Shown piece by piece: positions 1 through 11,196 of a stretch of 64,000 bases of DNA; position 1 is the first letter of the stretch, and each line of letters begins with the position of its first letter. The stretch is from Aphrophora alni (Eukaryota; Arthropoda; Insecta; Hemiptera; Aphrophoridae). Under the pieces are notes generated by a model. That model saw nothing but the letters and a program-made list of their open reading frames with translations, was not told the origin of the DNA and did no database searches. The position numbers and the translations under genes are program-made. The stretch lies in the NCBI GenBank assembly GCA_963513935.1, contig OY740777.1, positions 19,129,271 to 19,193,270 of the forward strand, given 5' to 3'.

Positions 1-65
1 CTAAAGTCGTCATTGAAGAATTGGTAACAGTTTGATTTAAATTGACATATTTATTTTTTATTATA

Positions 66-137
66 GCCTCCGGAAATTACCTATAATGAATATGGGCATG
101 ACATTTCTGAGGGACCTAGATGGAACTACACCTGGGT
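66..137 (+). CDS. Possible internal exon of an unidentified gene
   Basis: A pyrimidine-rich tract ending in TTATAG is followed by an open stretch reading PPEITYNEYGHDISEGPRW and then NYTW, after which the frame runs into low-complexity sequence. The amino-acid mix looks protein-like and the acceptor is good, but the donor (GTTTGT) is poor. I do not recognise the family. It could be an upstream exon of the gene ending at 3751, but it does not resemble the CCDC12 region expected before that exon, or it may be a chance opening. Confidence 0.2.
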
Positions 138-2359
138 TTGTATCTCTCTCTCTTTCATCATGTCTATCAGGTTTCTCTTGACCAATTCTTGTTATTTTCC
201 GACTCTGGTGATTTTAAATTATTTTATGTTCCGTCTTTTTTTTTTTATTTTAATTTTTTTAAATAATCTGATGATACAAGCGGATTTTTACCTTTAAACA
301 AGAAAGTAAAACAAATTCTTACTATAAATATGTGCTATTATGTTATGCTAAAGTTATAATGTTATTATTTTATTTAGCTTAACATTTTTATTTTCTGCTT
401 GTTGGATTAATGAAGAGGACGGAGCAGAATAACATACGAAAATCCAATAATGTAATCACATTGTAATTTAAATTAACCTAAGGATGTACATGAGTATGGT
501 ATCCGATTCAAAAGCTACTTACAATTATTAGGCTAAGTAGGTATAAAAAGATATAATCACAAGCTGGGGTTGCTTTATTAAATTCCCAAAAAAGCCTAAA
601 ATATATTCAAAGTTAAGTTTAAGAAAAGACTAAGACAATTTTTGTTGTCTACAACCTTTTTCTCTGTGATGAAGAGTAAAAGTATTCATAATTTACTGCA
701 TTTATGTTATTTATTTTATTAAATTTTAATGGAATATGATTATAATTGTCAAATTATTAGCCTAGTTTATAATTTGATGTTGAGTAACTTGTGTTATTTA
801 GTTCTTAGCCATTGATGTTGTAAACTTTTATTTATTGTCCATGTTATTTGTTATTCATTATTGTTTAATTCTTCATTTAAAATTTGACGTTTTGTAATTA
901 ATATATTCATTGTGTTATTTTGTTGTTTGTTGTTAGTGTAACTTTTATTTATTATTATTCATATCTGTTGTGTTGTAATAAATGTGCTATGTTAGTTTGC
1001 TATTGTTATGTTGTTTAGTGTTAAACACCATTGACAATGTACGATAATATACAAGAATACAATGTCACAGCAATTTTAACAATGAAACCTAACCTAACCT
1101 ATGCACCTTAGTACATTTACAGTTAGCTAAATGTACTGATGCCAATTATACCACACTGCTTCCCGTATTAACGTTAAACACTTGGAGAATTAACAATTAA
1201 AATTTAGTTTAATAAAAATGATATTGTATAAATTATAATATTTGATATTTGTTCCACAATACCGGCCTGTCTCTAAAAACCACACACTTTTTTATTTAGA
1301 ACCTTTGTAAGTTGCTTTACTTTGTTTTATGTGAAATATTTAATTATTCTAAATTGTTTATTAATTTTTTAAATTTGATATTTATTGTTTCTTAACAAGG
1401 TTCTGACCTACTTCTGTACTTCGCAAGCTGGCGATTTATGCAACGGGCGCGAATGGAAGGATGCACTCTAATTAAAGCTTAGCCAGAGATTTTAGTCTTT
1501 GAAAATCTTTTTATAATTTTATTATTATCAAACTTATTAAAAATTTAATACAGTTATTACTTCCGAGAGTTTTTTCTTAGTCTAAATAATGACATAAACT
1601 TATACTAAATTAAAACAGTTTCTATACAACAATTTGTTCTTTTATTGAAATTGATTTAAAAAAATGTCCATGACCAAATAATTTCTCCTCCCTGTTCAAA
1701 TTCTTCTTTTTTTATAAAATAACTCCTTACCTTTAGATGATGTTCAATATACTACACTCACTCCAACATATGCAATCTTCTTCTTTCTAACATATTTTTA
1801 TGAAAAACCTCTTACTGTTCTACCCACGCTACATCTCATGTCGCTGATGTCCATTCGACTCTCTGAAACGAAACCAAGAAAACTGAACCTTTACCTCGAC
1901 TCCCACCAGTTTTGTCGTATAGACCAATGAGAGTCGGACTTTTTCATTTATGATGTCACTAGGTCTGTAGATTCTGTTTTCAATGGAATCGTGCATTTAT
2001 TGTAAGCACAACCACACTCTTTTTGAATTGTTCAATTTTAATTTCATTATTTTTTCTTTTCAAATTTGTTTTGTCCAAAGTGTTTACATTTTGTAATTTC
2101 AAATGCTACTTATTTAATACTTTTTAAATTAATTATTAATGTGACTATCATTATACCTTAATTTATTTATTTATTAATTTTTTTTCTCTATATTTATTGG
2201 TTGGGGAATGTCCCATGCTTACACCTTTAGTTATAATAGGTCACTTCTGCAGAATTATTTTTAAAAGATTCATATTCTTTTGGTATCCAAGTTAACGTAA
2301 TGCAATAAAAGTTATTTACTTTCTTATGTTTCCATCACGTGATTTCCTTTTTCTACTAT

Positions 2360-2390
2360 GACATGTTTTGGAGATTTACTCCATCATCAG
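2360..2390 (-). other. Hammerhead-ribozyme-like relic (Penelope-type)
   Basis: Minus-strand reading gives CTGATGA, a stem-loop GGAG-TAAAT-CTCC, then AAA, the palindrome ACATGT and C. This is the order of a minimal hammerhead as found in Penelope-like retroelements (CUGANGA, stem II, GAA, very short palindromic stem III, cleavage base). The G expected as the first base of GAA is A here, which should abolish activity. No Penelope coding sequence lies nearby. It is probably a relic; chance is possible. Confidence 0.35.
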
Positions 2391-2798
2391 AATCATTATC
2401 ACTCTTACGAGCTTTTCAAACATTTAATAAAACACACAAACACTGAAAACATATTAATTTCATAGCGTGTGAATGCATCCCGTATGGTGGTCTAAGGACA
2501 ACTGCTGTCTTTCAGGCTTTTCTAACTACCTTACGAAAAATTTAGTAAGGTACATAATTTGGTCTGCTGATTGCCATCTTGTACTTACAAAGGAAGTAAA
2601 TGATAATTGTTATGAATAGGATAAAATTTGAACTATGACAACAAATTATCTGTCACTAATTTCATTCATTATTTTTTGCATTCATACTGCTTATGTATAA
2701 ATTTTAATGTACTCATGATTCCTTAGAATATTGTCATGTCGCATCACCGAAACTAATGAAAAGGTACAACCAATCGCTGAAGAGGGTAGAGCGTATAG

Positions 2799-3382
2799 CA
2801 GTAGCGGCCGATGGTTAAGGGCAATGGGAGGGCTCTGTTTTATTTTATACACGTAAGGCTCTGTTTTATTTTATACATGTTATCATTCACTTAACATTCA
2901 CAATCACAAAGGGTTAAACTTAAAAACATAAACAAACAACTCGTGTGAGTGGCGAGACACTATTTAGAACAGTTGCGCCAACTTATTTTGCCCATCGAAA
3001 ACAAGGTTTTTAGTAATGCGGAACATCTAATTTATGGTGGCTGCACTGACTGATGTCTGCGCGCGCAGCTTCGGACTCTGCCCTAGAAGCCCATTACACG
3101 CTGTGTAAATGACGTCACGGCACCCTCAGCTCTGTCTACTGCTTGCCCCATATGACTAAATGCAATGAAACTGGGACGCTCTGGCCACCGTCCGAACTCC
3201 AGAATACATTCGTCAAATATTTTAAAACTTCCGCTACAAATGATGGTGAAATCCATAGCGGCAATTCATAATTCATTTATCTCCAAAGCATTAAATACAT
3301 ATAGGTATTTACATTATTAAAATAATATTATCATTGGGGGGGGGGGCGGCGTCCGAGAGTCCTTATGAGTAAGCCGCCACTG
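2799..3382. mobile_element. hAT-type non-autonomous DNA transposon
   Basis: The ends are CAGTAGCGGC and the complement of GCCGCCACTG, an imperfect terminal inverted repeat starting CAG as in hAT elements. They are flanked by a perfect 8-bp direct duplication GCGTATAG (2791-2798 and 3383-3390), the hallmark hAT target-site length. The 584-bp interior is more GC-rich than its surroundings and holds no transposase frame, so it must have been moved by an enzyme encoded elsewhere. It lies in the presumed intron before the CCDC12 exon. Confidence 0.85.
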
Positions 3383-3550
3383 GCGTATAGGGGTAGGTTA
3401 TTTGGTTATATAAGACAATGCCTTTACAGAGCGAAGCAACACTAAGTTCAACAATAATCTGGAAAACAATTTTACTTTTTGCAATTAAGTTACATATCTG
3501 TCTCTAATTAAATGTGAACAAAATTAAATAAATGTTTTGGTCTGTTTTAG

Positions 3551-3751
3551 GATTTATCGAATCTGGCACCAAGAAAGCCGGATTGGGACTTGAAACGTGA
3601 TGTTGCAAAAAAACTAGAACGGTTAGAGAAAAGAACACAAAGAGCAATTGCTGAGTTAATAAGAGACCGACTTAAAAGTGGACAAACTGATTTAGCTACG
3701 AGTGTTAGTTTAGGAGCTCAGGCAAATGAAGAAGATTTGGACGAGGATTGA
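3551..3751 (+). CDS. CCDC12: CCDC12 (cwf18 family) terminal coding exon
   Basis: This 201-bp exon encodes the last 66 residues and stop of a CCDC12/cwf18 protein, a component of the activated spliceosome in the nucleus. The opening residues DLSNLAPRKPDWDLKRDV, then AKKLE and RTQRAIAELI, match the signature block of the family, which forms a charged helix near the C terminus; the human protein ends in a similarly acidic tail, here EEDLDED. The exon begins right after a TTTTAG acceptor, in phase 0. The upstream coding part is missing from the window or lies in exons I cannot recognise. Possible polyadenylation signals ATTAAA are at 3831 and 3853. Identity is from family knowledge; the exon limits are seen directly. 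It is the only confidently identified host gene in the window. Confidence 0.93.
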   Translation, partial: DLSNLAPRKPDWDLKRDVAKKLERLEKRTQRAIAELIRDRLKSGQTDLATSVSLGAQANEEDLDED

Positions 3752-5010
3752 TGGAAATTATTTATATTTGTAAATATTTTATATAAAATACAGTTGCTAA
3801 CAAAACAAAATGATTGTTTACTTATTTTAAATTAAAAACATGATTTTTTTCTATTAAAGTTGTAATTTCTCTGTTTTTATATTGTATAATGCTATAATAT
3901 TCACAATCTATGAATATGTCCCCTACACCTTTACAGTATAACAGAGTGTGTATAACCATTGAATTTTTACCTGAAAGAAGAAGTCCAATATCATTGTTTA
4001 GTACGGCTATAAATCAAACTTCAACTTGTGCTGTCACCTGATGGCAGAAACCGATAACGGACAAGCAGTTGACGGTGAGAGGTCAGTCTGTCTCATGTCA
4101 AGTTTTAACAGTGTTCACTCATACTAACGCTGTTAGTATCAATTTTCATATTTACATTACAATATTAATTCAACAGAATTGCAAGCAATATACGGGTTAA
4201 ATGGCAATTTAAAATTCATAACCGCTGTTAAGTGAGAAGAAATATGTGATGTCCATTAATTAAACAATAATGACAAAAGTGATATAACGTTGCACTGTGG
4301 ACCCACAATTAGCGTATAATAAGGGAGATGAGTAAACTTTTAGGATTAAGAATTTATGTTTTTTTGTAAAGTTGTTTTTGTGTAAAGATTCATGTTTGTT
4401 CTTTCTAGTAAATGGTGATTATCAGGGTAGTCAAAATGGATTTTTAATTCATTACCAACACAAATGGTGTATTTTGTTCACGTTATTTGTTTTTCTCGTA
4501 CAATTTGATTTGTTTTGCCATAAACATATTCTCAGTGTAATTCATATTTGTTTAAAATTGAGTTTTAATGATGGCGGTGAAATTTCACTTTGGGTTTTCT
4601 CCAATTATTCTTGAACCGTAATATTTTTTTACATCTGTTTCTGCCCACAGGTTTGGGTCATTAAGCTCCATATTTCAATATAATTGGTAGACCCGATTTA
4701 GAGAAATTACTGGTATATATATACTGAAAAGTGAACCAGTTTCTTGAAGTTTTTGGAATGTCCCAGTAATTGTTTTATAATCTGGAATCCTACAGTAGGG
4801 ATGTCATTCAATTCTACAGCACCAGCTGTAGCATTACCATTGTACACAACCAACATAAAAATCATTTCACCATATATTATACTTGGGTTGTAAATAAGTC
4901 TGGCATTACTACAATGACTACTAATCACACTTAAATTAACATAAATTTGCAGAATACTTCCATTAACAGTAACAAGACAAACTATATATAGAACCTAATA
5001 ATCCTCTGTA
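3752..5010. other. CCDC12 3' UTR and AT-rich intergenic sequence
   Basis: The first 100 or so bases are probably the 3' untranslated region. Beyond that I see only short frames without protein-like features. Confidence 0.4.
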
Positions 5011-7391
5011 TAGTCTGTATACACTAACTTGGCTTCTGAACCCTTGGCTACCTGTGACCTTCCCCCAGTCACTCCCTTCCTCACCCACCTGTTTTCGTGA
5101 TGACTCACCTACTAGCATTAACACTGCTCTGTTTAACTTTTTTATGGGAGACACAATTTTAAATTTTTTTCAGCATAGTTAAAATGTTTAGGAAAATATA
5201 AACAAATTGATACCAAACGCGACACTATTCCGTTTGTAAAAGCCATTTATATAGCCATGTGTTCATTCAATACTTCATTTCTACTTAACTTTGTTAGGAA
5301 ATTAAATAAAAACAACAATGTTGTTAAGCATGTATTATGTATTATTATCAACTTTGCGGGGGAACGTCAGCCCTAGTTATTTGTTAGGACCGACGTTGGA
5401 TCCGCTTAACTTCCGGAATATGGAGTTTTTGGAAAACGTGCTAGGACCTACCCGTTAAATATATTTGGACGTTAATTACGTTTAGTCTCAACCCAAGAAA
5501 TCACTATGTTCACAGCCAGCTTATAATGAGTTATTATTATTATACCTAACTAACTAATTAATTGTTATAACTTAACTCTTAGAACTTACGGTTAGGGACA
5601 GGCGTGATGGGAGAATTATGTTAATAGTTTAGGTCATAATAATTCCTTGTTAATTTATTCGGATGACCTACTAATGATTACATACCACCCGGGGGTTGAT
5701 CGGACTCCGCAATTAAGGGTTTAGGTAGCCATTTAGGTTTGTTACCAATAAGTTAAATATATTATCGTAACTCACGTCCGGTGATCTTCGCGCACTGTTC
5801 ACGACTGTGAGGACTGGCTTCTGTCTCCTTCCGGTGCGCACGAATCGGCTCGCTTATCTTTTGGCGGTGATCCCTCAAAGTCGAGTGGATCACCACAACT
5901 TCAAAACTTGTATGTACAGTATTATGTATTCTAGCTCTCATAGCAACACCTCTCAAACACTGAATGTGTGCATCTGATAAAAGATGGCTACTGGAGGCGT
6001 AGAACTTAACTAATATGTAAAACTTATAAAAATATATTGCTAAAAACAGCAATTTAGACACATCATATTCTTCATAAAGATGTTACATGCTACTATTTGC
6101 AATTTTATATTTAGTTTACAGTTTTCAAACTCTTAAATTAAACGAAACATAATGTATACTCTTTCAAATATACGTACACTTATTCACGTTTACAATTACT
6201 ATTGAATTAATTAACTTCATTCTAAATTTAAGTAAGACATGTAAAATTCCACTAAAGTGTTTGAAAATAGCTGTTGTACACAGAAATATAACCTAACTAG
6301 TAAATTATAGTATGCGAATATTTAGTATGTAAGTAAGTTGACAACTTCAGTGTGAAGTCGTGTAATTATTGGTGCAGTTTTATTTTCGTGTTTTATTTTA
6401 ATTTTACCGAATTAATAAATTGTAATTGTATTATCTTTAATTTTCTTTTGATTGAATTTAATTTCTCATGAAGAAAATAATTTATTATGTAGATTCAAAC
6501 CAATATTGATTCAATACAATTTTATAACAGATGTTAATACACGTATGAGTATTTAGATTAAAATTGGATACATAGAAGTATAACCTACCTTGAATCACTA
6601 ATGTATGTAAATAGTACGTAAACATGTAAATAATAAGTATATGTGATTATGCAAATAGTCGCTGTGTAAAGAGCTTTCTACTGGCGGCTTTTACAAACGG
6701 AATAGTGTTGTGTTTGGTATGAATTTGCTTATATTTTCCTAAACATTTTAACTATGCTGAACAAAATTTAAAATTGTGTCTCCCATAAAAAAGTTAAACA
6801 GTGCAGTGTTAACGCTAGTAGGTGAGTCATCACGAAAACAGCTGGGTGAGGAAAGGAGTGACAGAGGGGGGGGGGGGTCACAGGTAGCCAAGGGTTCAGC
6901 CACCAAGTTAGTGTATACCAATGACTACATAAATACTATAAGACACGACATAGGATAGGGAAATAGTCTAAGCTTTACGGGTGCTGTTCGTCACAAGTTT
7001 GACACACAGCTATCAGAAAGCGCTAGCAGCAGGTGCTTGACTGTACGCATCCCACTTGGTTGAGACTGTACAACTGTTGACCTCTCTCTCACAAACCTTC
7101 TCACTTACTTCCGTCAGCATAGTCAGTGTTGTCAGTTCGTGCGCTGAGATAAGCGATTCTCGACCTTCCCTCGCATCTCTGGTCCCATATGTGGCATCAG
7201 TGCGTTTTCTCTTACCCGCCTGAAACATTGTTTGACCGTAGAGCCACCTAACGCCAGTCACATCAACTTCAGATTCTCTAGCAGACCGACCTAGCGGGTA
7301 TTGGTCAACTCAAGAATAAGCGTAGAATATTTAACATGGCCATGTCGTGTCTTATAGTATTTATGTAGTCATTGGTGTATACAGACTATAG
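5011..7391. mobile_element. Long-terminal-inverted-repeat element, unclassified
   Basis: A left arm at 5011-5244 is repeated in inverted orientation at 6686-6918 plus 7383-7391, about 234 bp per arm with scattered differences including a poly-G expansion near 6866. The outer ends read TAGTCTGTATAC and its complement, next to TA on both sides, compatible with a TA-targeting DNA element but not proof. Each arm carries the same short frame beginning MSPIKKLN, which is conserved only because the arms are copies. The 1.4-kb centre (5245-6685) has no recognisable transposase. The right arm is interrupted by the hAT-type MITE at 6919-7374. Confidence 0.7.
6919..7374. mobile_element. hAT-type MITE nested in the long-TIR element
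   Basis: A 456-bp insertion with perfect inverted ends of about 33 bp beginning CAATGACTACATAAATACTA, flanked by the 8-bp duplication GTGTATAC (6911-6918 and 7375-7382). The left arm of the host element, at about 5019-5026, has a single uninterrupted copy of this site, giving a natural empty-site comparison. The 8-bp duplication indicates the hAT superfamily. The interior has no transposase frame. Confidence 0.88.
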
Positions 7392-8080
7392 TTATCCTAA
7401 CAAAATGGTTTTAAAGAACTTCAACAACTTTTAATTGTTGATCAGCTGTTATTACTGTTTTGTCGACCTATGAAATAAAACATTCCAAAAATAATTATTG
7501 TATTTTTAAATAAAATTTATATGAAAAATTTTGTAACTTTTGTTACTTTATTAGACTGATATTGATTGAAATGATTAGTTTGTTATTATTTATCAACTAT
7601 ATTTATTTAGTTTTTTTTTTATAGTTGTAAACAATTAAGTTACCAAGGAATTAAATTGTTAGTTTTTTGTCAATACCTTGGTTATTTTGAGCAACAGACA
7701 AAATTTAAAAAATATTGTTCGCAATTAAAAAAGAAAAATATTTTGTCTCATAATTTTTTTTTAAAGATAAATTTTTTCCAGATATTTAATGTTAAAAATG
7801 CCCATTTTGAAACTATTTGAAATAAAGTCTTTGTTTTTGGTACACACATAAACTGTTACATTACAAATACACAAAATCTGAATTTTATATCTTGTCTTTT
7901 TCTAAAGTTATTATTTTTTTATTATTTTTTTTAATAAACAAAGTGAAAAATGTCACTTGGAGAATAAGCTCTGAGAATACTGGGAGAACTTTCATGAAAC
8001 ATTCTGTATATTGTAGTTTATAATTGAGAGAGTTTTGTACTTCTACTTTATTTAATCTTTAACTTACACCACTTTTACTT
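7392..8080. other. AT-rich sequence, nothing recognised
   Basis: Long A and T runs with no protein-like frame and no clear repeat. Confidence 0.4.
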
Positions 8081-9060
8081 TGGCGTAGGGGTTGGCGAAC
8101 CCATCGCCCAGTGGGCATCCACTGCAATCAGCCTCCTCAGATCCCTACTCTTCATACTGTTCTGAGGTTTTTCCTGTAATCTGCACTACTCTCATGCAGG
8201 TGTAGCTTTCTTCATCTATTCTGTCAGCTCTTTTTAACCTTAACACCCATGTAATATGTGTTCACTCCTCTTTTCCCCTTGTTTTCTGTCCAATCATACA
8301 GTGTAAAAAGACACCGGTTTTGATAGGGTGGGTAGCACCGGGTAAAAGGTGTCACATATGGAGCTGGTGAGATACTTGTGACCTCTCACAAGCCTTACCC
8401 GACCAAGTGGGGTATGACCGGTTGGACTATACTTTCTCTAGTATAACAAGTTTGTGAGGGATGTCATTGTAACACAACCTATTGATAAAGCTTCCCGTGA
8501 TGACTATCAGCATTACTTTGTTGAGATTCCTTGAAAACGTGGAGATAATAAACCTTGTTGAGAAACTGCACTACTGAAAGAAGAAGCACCCAATAAAGAA
8601 GTGAAGATAGGCATCAGGAGCGACCTTAAGAATCCTCTTAAAGTAAAGAATGCCAAGGCTAAGAAAGATTAAAAAACCCCTGGGGAATTATAACAGGAGA
8701 AGGTATAGGAACTGCAATCAGACAAAGTAGAGTTAAACTAAAAACTTTTATATGGTTTACCGTTGGGGTATTGTAGACATAGGGAACACTTTAGAAGGAT
8801 TAGAATAAACAATTATGGGATCTCTAGAGGAGGAGGAGGAGACCCCACACTATCCTATTAGTCCAATACTGTGTACTTTGGAATGGTACCAGATTAATGT
8901 AGAGGAGATACCTAACCTTGACCCCTTTCATGTGTTTCTGAAAGAAGTTTAGGCTGAGGGGCTTCTATAGACAGGAGACCCCTGTATTAGAAGAATTAGA
9001 GGTAAAATAGATTTCTTATGAGATGCAGTAAATTTGACCCCTAAATCACCACTTTGCATG
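8081..9060 (+). pseudogene. Decayed LINE ORF2 3' end (copy A)
   Basis: This stretch aligns by eye with copies at 26371-27125 (same strand) and 38545-39190 (opposite strand). Translation in changing frames gives EEEETPHY, a remnant of the zinc-knuckle region after the reverse transcriptase, and then WYQINVEEIPNLDPFHV followed by a stop near 8970, which matches KYQIDVEEIPTLD at the end of copy C. Non-LTR retrotransposon ORF2 proteins typically end in such a Cys/His motif and a short tail. Several frameshifts and stops make it non-functional. No reverse transcriptase domain survives. The clade cannot be decided. Confidence 0.55.
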
Positions 9061-10280
9061 TTACCAGTAATACGCTAATTGTAAAACTGATATTAAATTG
9101 CATCCATATACAGCAGGGGTGATATATCTGGGGTCTATTTTGAGTTTTTTGCGGGTATATCAGTTTATAAGTTCTCGCGAGTAAAAAAACTGATATTTTT
9201 TAAACGATGTATGTCCATCTGTCATACGTGTATGGAACACTTTCCACATGCCAAATTTGTGAACCAATTTTAATTAAATTTTATATGCGACTATATTTTG
9301 GTTATATGTTAGGATTCTAGCATTTCTTAGATAACTCAAAATATAAGGATTTCTGCTTAAAAAAAATACAAATTTATGATTTTTTCAAAATTTGATCAAA
9401 TTTTGCTCAAGTTTAGCTTCTTAGAAACCAAACAAATCGTATTGGAGGCCATCTCTCCAAAAATACTAGTTTTTCTTAAAAAACAAAAAACCAGGTACAG
9501 CTATTATCAGATAGCTTACATATTTCTCAAAGGCTTAATAATTTTTACAGATTACACTAAAATTTAAAGGACCTAGACCTGTTTGTAAATTCGTAAGTAG
9601 CTTAACAAAATATTTTGGAACAGGAATAATTGGCAAAAAATTACCCCTTAGCCGCAGTTGTTTAAATGGTTAATTTTAATCAAATAAGTTTTAAGCTGAA
9701 AATGTGTTTAGTGTTAGCAAGTGAAGCAAATTTAGGGTGTATTAAAAAAAATATATTTACATACCGGTATTCAAAGACATTCATGGTTCACTTTTATTTC
9801 TGACTACTATCCAACTGATATTATTGATTCTTTTTTTATTTGGTTTTGGGGATGGGTGGGTGAGAACTTTGTGCATTGTTATTAAATCATTTATTTGATA
9901 TCTTTTACTCTGCATCCAGTGGCCATTATATACACCCTATAACAAATATGTTTTATCATAACTAATTTTTAGGATACCTCAGGATTGCCAAACCTCCCCA
10001 TACTCACTAAAATGATTCCATGATGGGAATATTCGAACGAAATTGGTAATTTTTATTTTGAAAAGTTAATTATTTTATAACAGCCACACAGACGATTTTT
10101 TTTTACAACTCAGGAACCACCATTTTAGAGAAATGGCGCTTATTAGATTTTGTGGGGTATTTAGAGGTTACAATTTGATCTAAATTGTTACAGCTGATTT
10201 TGAGAAATTTTTAATTTTGTGGCAGTATTTAGGTAAAACAAAATCGGGAGATATGACCAAAATACACTAGCAAATTTCAT
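9061..10280. other. AT-rich sequence, nothing recognised
   Basis: No convincing gene or repeat copy; the 63-residue frame at 9376-9567 is Lys/Ile/Phe-rich and without features. The end of the interval (10190 on) carries one weak copy of the dispersed motif described in the findings. Confidence 0.35.
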
Positions 10281-10284
10281 TGAA

Positions 10285-10375
10285 ATCTGCCTACACGTCT
10301 GAGCTGTAGAGCACTATACAGACGACAGATGTTCGATCCTTTGCTTTAGTGCTGCTTGTGAACAATCCCACCTCA
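10285..10375 (+). repeat. Possible tRNA-derived SINE head
   Basis: CTGAGCTGTAGAGCAC resembles an RNA polymerase III box A and TGTTCGATCCTT, 20 bases later, resembles box B. The spacing is shorter than in most tRNAs and no cloverleaf is evident, so this is at best a decayed tRNA-related SINE promoter. Confidence 0.3.
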
Positions 10376-10975
10376 TTTAGTACAAGTGTAAATGGTTTTA
10401 AGAAATAGTCACGAGAAGTAGTGGATGCCTTATTTTCTGTCTACTTTTCAAGTTTTAAAGTCAACACGAGTTACTTGTAACTTGAAACTTTTTCATTAGC
10501 TGTAGAATGGTGTAGTTTGCCAAATGGAATATAGGACGACAGTAATACATTACTACTGTGTCAAAACTTTGTATGCTGCAGTTGTTTTGAAAATAGTTTA
10601 AATTTGTAGACGAAGTTCTGTGATTGATGATGTCAGTACAATAATTAATTCTAAAGTGTTTTTTAATAAACGGTGTACAGATACTGTAGTAGCTTTCTCA
10701 TACACAAAAACTAAAAGAAAAAACCAAAACGTATCATCACCAAAAATGTCAATTCAGTAGTAGTTTAGTGAAAAAGTGAAAATTAACATGAAATACTGTC
10801 TTTGAAAAAAAAAAAAATTATATAGAGGTTTAATAAAAAAGAAGTACTCATTTAGTTGGCTGGAACATCCAAGATATAATAAGAGAATACCAGGATTTAT
10901 ACAGTTTTTTTGTTTTGTTTTTAAAACAGCTGTTTTGTTAACACATTACATATGGTCAATGTAGGGTCCACACAT
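10376..10975. other. Flank of the split mariner relic
   Basis: No coding sequence. The lost 3' end and inverted repeat of the mariner relic should lie here; ACAGTTTTTTTG near 10899 may be a worn version of its ACAGGGT end, but this is not convincing. Confidence 0.3.
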
Positions 10976-11192
10976 CACTCAGCAGACATCAACGCGACAA
11001 TAGAGTTTTTTCTTTGAAGAGTGTCCGCAGCAACACTTTGTACTGCTGCTGTTATCCGTTGCCTCGACTTCATGAGGTTTGAGGGAAGAGGAGGAACGAA
11101 CACTTTACATATCCCCATAAAAATAAATCACTAGTGGTTAAAACAAGTCTTTGAGGAGTCCAAAGCAAAAGTGACATGTTTTCATCAGTTCC
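10976..11192 (-). pseudogene. Tc1/mariner-type transposase relic, C-terminal part
   Basis: Minus-strand translation reads DENMSLLLWTPQRLVLTTSD followed by LFLWGYVK, corresponding to the conserved third catalytic block (PPRSPDLTPCDFFLWGYVK-like) of IS630/Tc1/mariner transposases of the type with an N-terminal DUF4817 helix-turn-helix. The final catalytic Asp is still present before LFLWGY. Stops follow within the next 30 codons. The rest of the same gene resumes at 23551, on the far side of the LTR retrotransposon, so the two parts were one pseudogene before that insertion. Confidence 0.8.
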
Positions 11193-11196
11193 AGGA
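11193..11196. repeat. Target-site duplication AGGA, left copy
   Basis: Identical to 23547-23550, immediately outside the two LTRs. A 4-bp duplication is usual for many Ty3/gypsy integrases. Confidence 0.9.

Larger units (their letters stand above)
138..3550 (+). other. Intron-like sequence upstream of the CCDC12 terminal exon
   Basis: AT-rich sequence with no convincing coding stretch. It ends in TCTGTTTTAG, a good splice acceptor for the exon at 3551. It contains a hAT-type non-autonomous element (2799-3382), a hammerhead-like relic (2360-2390), a short CCTAA run near 1087, and a 28-bp direct duplication around 2829-2882 lying inside the hAT element. How far the intron extends to the left cannot be told from this window. 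Confidence 0.45.

Noticed and set aside
5762..6061. 99-residue minus-strand frame inside the long-inverted-repeat element
   Set aside because: No similarity to any transposase and no motif; likely accidental.
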